Shown: in pieces, positions 61,169 to 64,000 of the stretch | Layout of the letters: each line of letters begins with the position of its first letter | How positions within the stretch are numbered: position 1 is the stretch's first letter | Source of the DNA: Actinoallomurus soli | GTDB lineage: Bacteria; Actinomycetota; Actinomycetes; Streptosporangiales; Streptosporangiaceae | Direction: 5' to 3' | Assembly: GCF_024055715.1 (NCBI RefSeq) | Contig: NZ_JAMXMV010000010.1 | Location: 186,001 to 250,000 of the forward strand | Length of the DNA stretch: 64,000 nucleotides | Program-made: the position numbers and the translations under genes | Notes under the pieces: generated by a model | Seen by the model: the letters and a program-made list of their open reading frames with translations, nothing else | The model's database searches: none | What the model was told of the DNA's origin: nothing

Positions 61169-62203
61169 GTGACAACGACCGACGTGGAACTCTCGCGCAG
61201 CGATCTGGGGTGCGCGGGCATCCGGCGGATCCGCTGCGGGCGGGGCTTCCGCTACGTCGACCCCGACGGCAAGCCGGTGCGCGACCCAGAGACCCTCGCC
61301 CGGGTCAAGGCCCTGGTGATCCCTCCCGCCTGGGAGAACGTCTGGATCTGCCCCCATGCCGACGGCCACATCCAGGCGGTGGGCACCGACACGGCGGGGC
61401 GGCGCCAGTACCGCTACCACGACCTGTGGCGCGAGCAGCGGGACCGGGAGAAGCACGACCGGATGCTGGAGTTCGGCCGGGCACTGCCCCGCGTGCGCGA
61501 ACGGGTCGAGCGCGGCCTCACGGAGAAGGGACTGACCCGGGACCGCGTGCTCGCGGCCGCCGTCCGCCTCATCGACCTGGGGTTCTTCCGGCCGGGCGGC
61601 GAGGAGTACGCGGCGGAGAACGGCACGTACGGCCTCGCGACGATCCGCAAGGAGCACGTGACCCTGACCGGCGGGCAGATCATCTTCGACTACATCGCCA
61701 AGGGGTCGAAGCAGCGTGAGCAGGCCGTCGCCGACGACGGCGTCTGCGCCGTCGTCCGCAGCCTGAAACGACGCCGGAGCGGAGGGGAGGAGCTCCTCGC
61801 CTACCGCAGCGGGCCGCGCTGGCACGACGTCACGTCCACCGACATCAACGATCACCTGCGGGAGCTGTCCGGCGGGGAGTTCTCCGCCAAGGACTTCCGC
61901 ACGTGGCACGCCACCGTCCTGGCCGCCGTCGGCCTCGCGGTGTCCGAGCCCGCGGCCGCGGCGGACGGCACCCGGAAGCGCGCCGTCGCCCGTGTCGTCC
62001 GCGAGGTCGCCGACTATCTCGGCAACACTCCCGCCGTCGCCCGGGCCTCCTACATCGACCCCAGGATCATCGAGCTGTACGAGCGCGGCGTCACCATCGC
62101 CCCGATCCTCGGACGGCTCGGCGAGAACCGCGACTTCGGCGACCTCGCCACCCGCGGCCCCGCCGAACGGGCCGTCCTTGAACTGCTGACCGAGCACGGC
62201 TGA
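61169..62203 (+). CDS. DNA topoisomerase IB
   Basis: 344 residues from GTG 61169, typical of bacterial poxvirus-like type IB enzymes. Segments: Y-R-Y-H-D-L-W-R near 75, N-G-T-Y-G-L-A-T-I-R-K-E-H, I-A-K-G-S-K-Q, F-R-T-W-H-A-T, and the tyrosine in A-S-Y-I-D-P-R-I. The enzyme relaxes supercoils through a 3'-phosphotyrosyl bond. Convergent with the LysR gene, 3 bp apart. Confidence 0.92.
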   Translation: MTTTDVELSRSDLGCAGIRRIRCGRGFRYVDPDGKPVRDPETLARVKALVIPPAWENVWICPHADGHIQAVGTDTAGRRQYRYHDLWREQRDREKHDRMLEFGRALPRVRERVERGLTEKGLTRDRVLAAAVRLIDLGFFRPGGEEYAAENGTYGLATIRKEHVTLTGGQIIFDYIAKGSKQREQAVADDGVCAVVRSLKRRRSGGEELLAYRSGPRWHDVTSTDINDHLRELSGGEFSAKDFRTWHATVLAAVGLAVSEPAAAADGTRKRAVARVVREVADYLGNTPAVARASYIDPRIIELYERGVTIAPILGRLGENRDFGDLATRGPAERAVLELLTEHG

Positions 62204-62206
62204 TCA

Positions 62207-63151
62207 TCAGGCGAGGGCCGCGCGGTCGGGCTCGGGGATCCACACACGATCGTCGCCGGGGTCGGGGACGGGCGGAACGGGCAGCGCGGCGAGCAGGCCG
62301 CGCAGCCGGGGATCGCGGTTCTCCCGGCGCCAGGTGACGGACCACACGTGCATCACCACCGGCTCGATGATCGGGATCCGCCGCATGCGCAGGTCGTCGG
62401 GCAGGTCGGTGCCCGCCTCGCTGAGCATGACGGCCTTTCTCTCCCCGCGCATCTGCTCCCCGTACCCGCGGACGCCGATCGCCGGCTCATTGAAGCGCAC
62501 CGGCACCTGGAGTTCGTCGCGGAGCCGGAGCAGATAGCCGCGCCATTCCTCGGCGCCGCCGGCGTCCGGCATCGCGATGCCCGCCGCCCGCAGGTCGGCC
62601 AGCCGTAGCACCGGGCGGCCGGCGAGCGGGTGATCCGCATCGACGAACGCGTGCAGGGGTTCGAGGTGCACGGGCCGGTGGTCGAGATCGGTGGGCCAGG
62701 GCCGGCCGAGATCGTGCACGCGACCGAACGCCGCGTCCAGTTCCCCGCTCCGCACCGCCGACAGCGCCGTCGCCAGTCCCTGGCGCATCGTCGGCTCCAC
62801 CCGCAGGCCCGGCAGGCGGCCGACCGTCTCCCGCAGGATCCGCAGCGGCGTGAAGCGCTCAGCGAACACCTCGACGCGCAGCGGCCCGGTCGGCTCACGG
62901 ACGGAGGCGACGGCGGCGTCGTACGCGGCGACGGCGTCCCGGGCGAGCGGCAGGAACCGCCGGCCGGCCGGCGTGAGGGCGACCCGGCGCGTGGTGCGGT
63001 CGAACAGCGGCACTGCCAGGGCGTTCTCCAACCGGCGGACGCGTTTGGACAGCGCCTGCTGCGTGAGGAACAGCCGGGCGGCCGCCCTGCCGAAGTGCAG
63101 TTCATCGGCGACGGCGACGAAGGCCCGCATCCCCTGCAGATCGGGTTCCAC
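62207..63151 (-). CDS. LysR-family transcriptional regulator
   Basis: 314 residues from GTG 63151. N-terminal winged HTH: F-V-A-V-A-D-E-L-H-F-G-R-A-A-A-R-L-F-L-T-Q-Q-A-L-S-K-R-V. An LTTR effector domain fills the rest. Divergent from clpP, 89 bp away, so it may control clpP and the hydrolase gene. Ligand unknown. Confidence 0.9.
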   Translation of the reverse strand: MEPDLQGMRAFVAVADELHFGRAAARLFLTQQALSKRVRRLENALAVPLFDRTTRRVALTPAGRRFLPLARDAVAAYDAAVASVREPTGPLRVEVFAERFTPLRILRETVGRLPGLRVEPTMRQGLATALSAVRSGELDAAFGRVHDLGRPWPTDLDHRPVHLEPLHAFVDADHPLAGRPVLRLADLRAAGIAMPDAGGAEEWRGYLLRLRDELQVPVRFNEPAIGVRGYGEQMRGERKAVMLSEAGTDLPDDLRMRRIPIIEPVVMHVWSVTWRRENRDPRLRGLLAALPVPPVPDPGDDRVWIPEPDRAALA

Positions 63152-63240
63152 GCGAGAGAGCCTCGATCGACGACCGCCGGTTGTCAAACGGCCGCAGAAG
63201 TTGTTGGACGCCGCGTCTGAGCCGCCGTTTTCCTGACGCC

Positions 63241-63861
63241 ATGACCGTCTACCCGGAGATACTCCTCGAACCGACCCTTCGCACCGCCGAGGCTCCCGCG
63301 CCACCCGCGACCGAGCAGGTCTTCCAGCGGCTGCTGCGCGAACGCATCATCGTGCTCGGGCAGGAGGTCGACGACGAGATCGCGAACCGGATCTGCGCCG
63401 AGATGCTGCTGCTGTCGGCCGAGGACCGGCACCGCGACATCCACCTCTACATCAACTCGCCCGGCGGCTCGGTGACCGCCGGTATGGCGATCTACGACAT
63501 CATGCAGTTCATCCCCAACGACGTGGCCACCCTGTCGATGGGCTTCACCGCCTCGATGGGGCAGTTCCTGCTCTGCGCCGGAACCGCGGGCAAGCGGTAC
63601 GCCCTGCCGCACACCAGCATCCTCATGCACCAGCCGTCCGGCGGGATCCGCGGCGTGGCCGCCGACATCCGGATCCAGGCCGAGCACATGCGCGCGGTCA
63701 AACGCCTCATGTTCGAGCGCATCGCCCAGCACACCGGACAGCCCGTCGAGCGGATCGAGGCCGACGCCGACCGCGACCGCTACTTCACCGCCGAGGAGGC
63801 CCGCGCGTACGGCTTCGTCGACCACGTGGTGCACTCCGCGGACCAGGTGCTCCCCCGATGA
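63241..63861 (+). CDS. clpP: ATP-dependent Clp protease proteolytic subunit
   Basis: 206 residues. Catalytic Ser105 in T-A-S-M-G-Q-F and His130 in I-L-M-H-Q-P-S-G-G; the third residue is an Asp in the A-D-A-D-R-D segment. N-I-N-S-P-G-G-like Y-I-N-S-P-G-G-S-V-T forms the oxyanion region. Not next to clpX or a partner clpP, so this is probably an accessory copy. The stop overlaps the next start. Confidence 0.95.
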   Translation: MTVYPEILLEPTLRTAEAPAPPATEQVFQRLLRERIIVLGQEVDDEIANRICAEMLLLSAEDRHRDIHLYINSPGGSVTAGMAIYDIMQFIPNDVATLSMGFTASMGQFLLCAGTAGKRYALPHTSILMHQPSGGIRGVAADIRIQAEHMRAVKRLMFERIAQHTGQPVERIEADADRDRYFTAEEARAYGFVDHVVHSADQVLPR

Positions 63862-64000
63862 CCGAGCGGAGCTCCATGACCGGCACGCCGCCCGTGGTGA
63901 CGAGGCCCGTCCCGTACCGTCACGGCTCCGCCGCCCTGGAGGGGTTGCTCATCACGAGCGAGGCGGTCCCGGCTCCGGCACCCACGGTCCTGATCTGTCA
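63858..64000 (+). CDS. Dienelactone hydrolase-like protein, 5' end only
   Basis: 47 codons before the window edge, starting at ATG 63858 in an ATGA overlap with clpP. The sequence R-P-V-P-Y-R-H-G-S-A-A-L-E-G-L-L-I-T...T-V-L-I-C resembles the first beta strands of dienelactone hydrolase-family proteins. Too short to be certain. Confidence 0.55.
   Translation, partial: MTERSSMTGTPPVVTRPVPYRHGSAALEGLLITSEAVPAPAPTVLIC

Overview
The window is high-GC DNA with actinomycete gene content: an F420-type (LLM) oxidoreductase, SARP and LAL regulators, a DevR-type response regulator, GTG starts and many ATGA start/stop overlaps. A Streptosporangiales/Thermomonosporaceae-like actinomycete (Actinomadura-type) fits, but no rRNA or tRNA is present to place it. 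All products are read from motifs in the translations; no database search was run.

Region 1 (about 1-16140) is a ribosomal peptide (RiPP) cluster of the class V lanthipeptide kind. It opens with regulators on the minus strand: a TPR protein cut by the window edge, two paralogous LuxR proteins and a SARP/AfsR protein. The plus-strand operon then encodes an APH-fold kinase, a HopA1-type lyase, three small precursor genes (7422-7571, 7728-7892, 7915-8070) sharing one leader, an F420-type reductase, a second APH-like protein lacking the catalytic Asp, an M16 peptidase, a LanC-like cyclase, a LanD-like flavoprotein decarboxylase and a cytochrome P450. The expected chemistry is phosphorylation and elimination of Ser/Thr, Cys addition to form (methyl)lanthionine, possible reduction of dehydroamino acids to D-residues, oxidative decarboxylation of a C-terminal Cys (only precursor 1 ends in Cys), P450 oxidation and leader removal. 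Stable stem-loops lie after precursor 1 and after precursor 3. Two operator candidates stand out: three 11-bp direct repeats before one luxR gene and a 16-bp near-palindrome shared by the other luxR gene and the biosynthetic operon.

Region 2 (16213-24490) holds a small secreted Cys-containing protein, a large LAL regulator, bluB, a fluoride riboswitch controlling crcB-DUF190-crcB, prfC, a MerR regulator and a small unknown gene.

Region 3 (24900-34800) resembles a dormancy or redox set: PPOX-fold protein, DoxX protein, universal stress protein, DevR-like regulator, CoA-transferase, GAF-SpoIIE phosphatase and hemerythrin protein, followed by a secreted ExeM/NucH-type nuclease and a zinc-ribbon membrane protein.

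Region 4 (34890-48640) contains a secreted collagen-like protein, a polytopic GT-C-like membrane protein, a ChaB protein, a cytochrome b and a cytochrome oxidase subunit I without their usual partners, a three-gene Cys-type formate dehydrogenase, a PAP2 phosphatase and a DUF5335-like protein.

Region 5 (48700-64000) is housekeeping and stress content: PQQ-propeller lipoprotein, S4 protein, Ppx/GppA phosphatase, CaCA exchanger, RecQ helicase, SDR, MBL hydrolase, a truncated alcohol dehydrogenase remnant, small DUF proteins, a divergent MFS/GlxA pair, topoisomerase IB, LysR, ClpP and the start of a dienelactone-hydrolase-like gene cut by the right edge.
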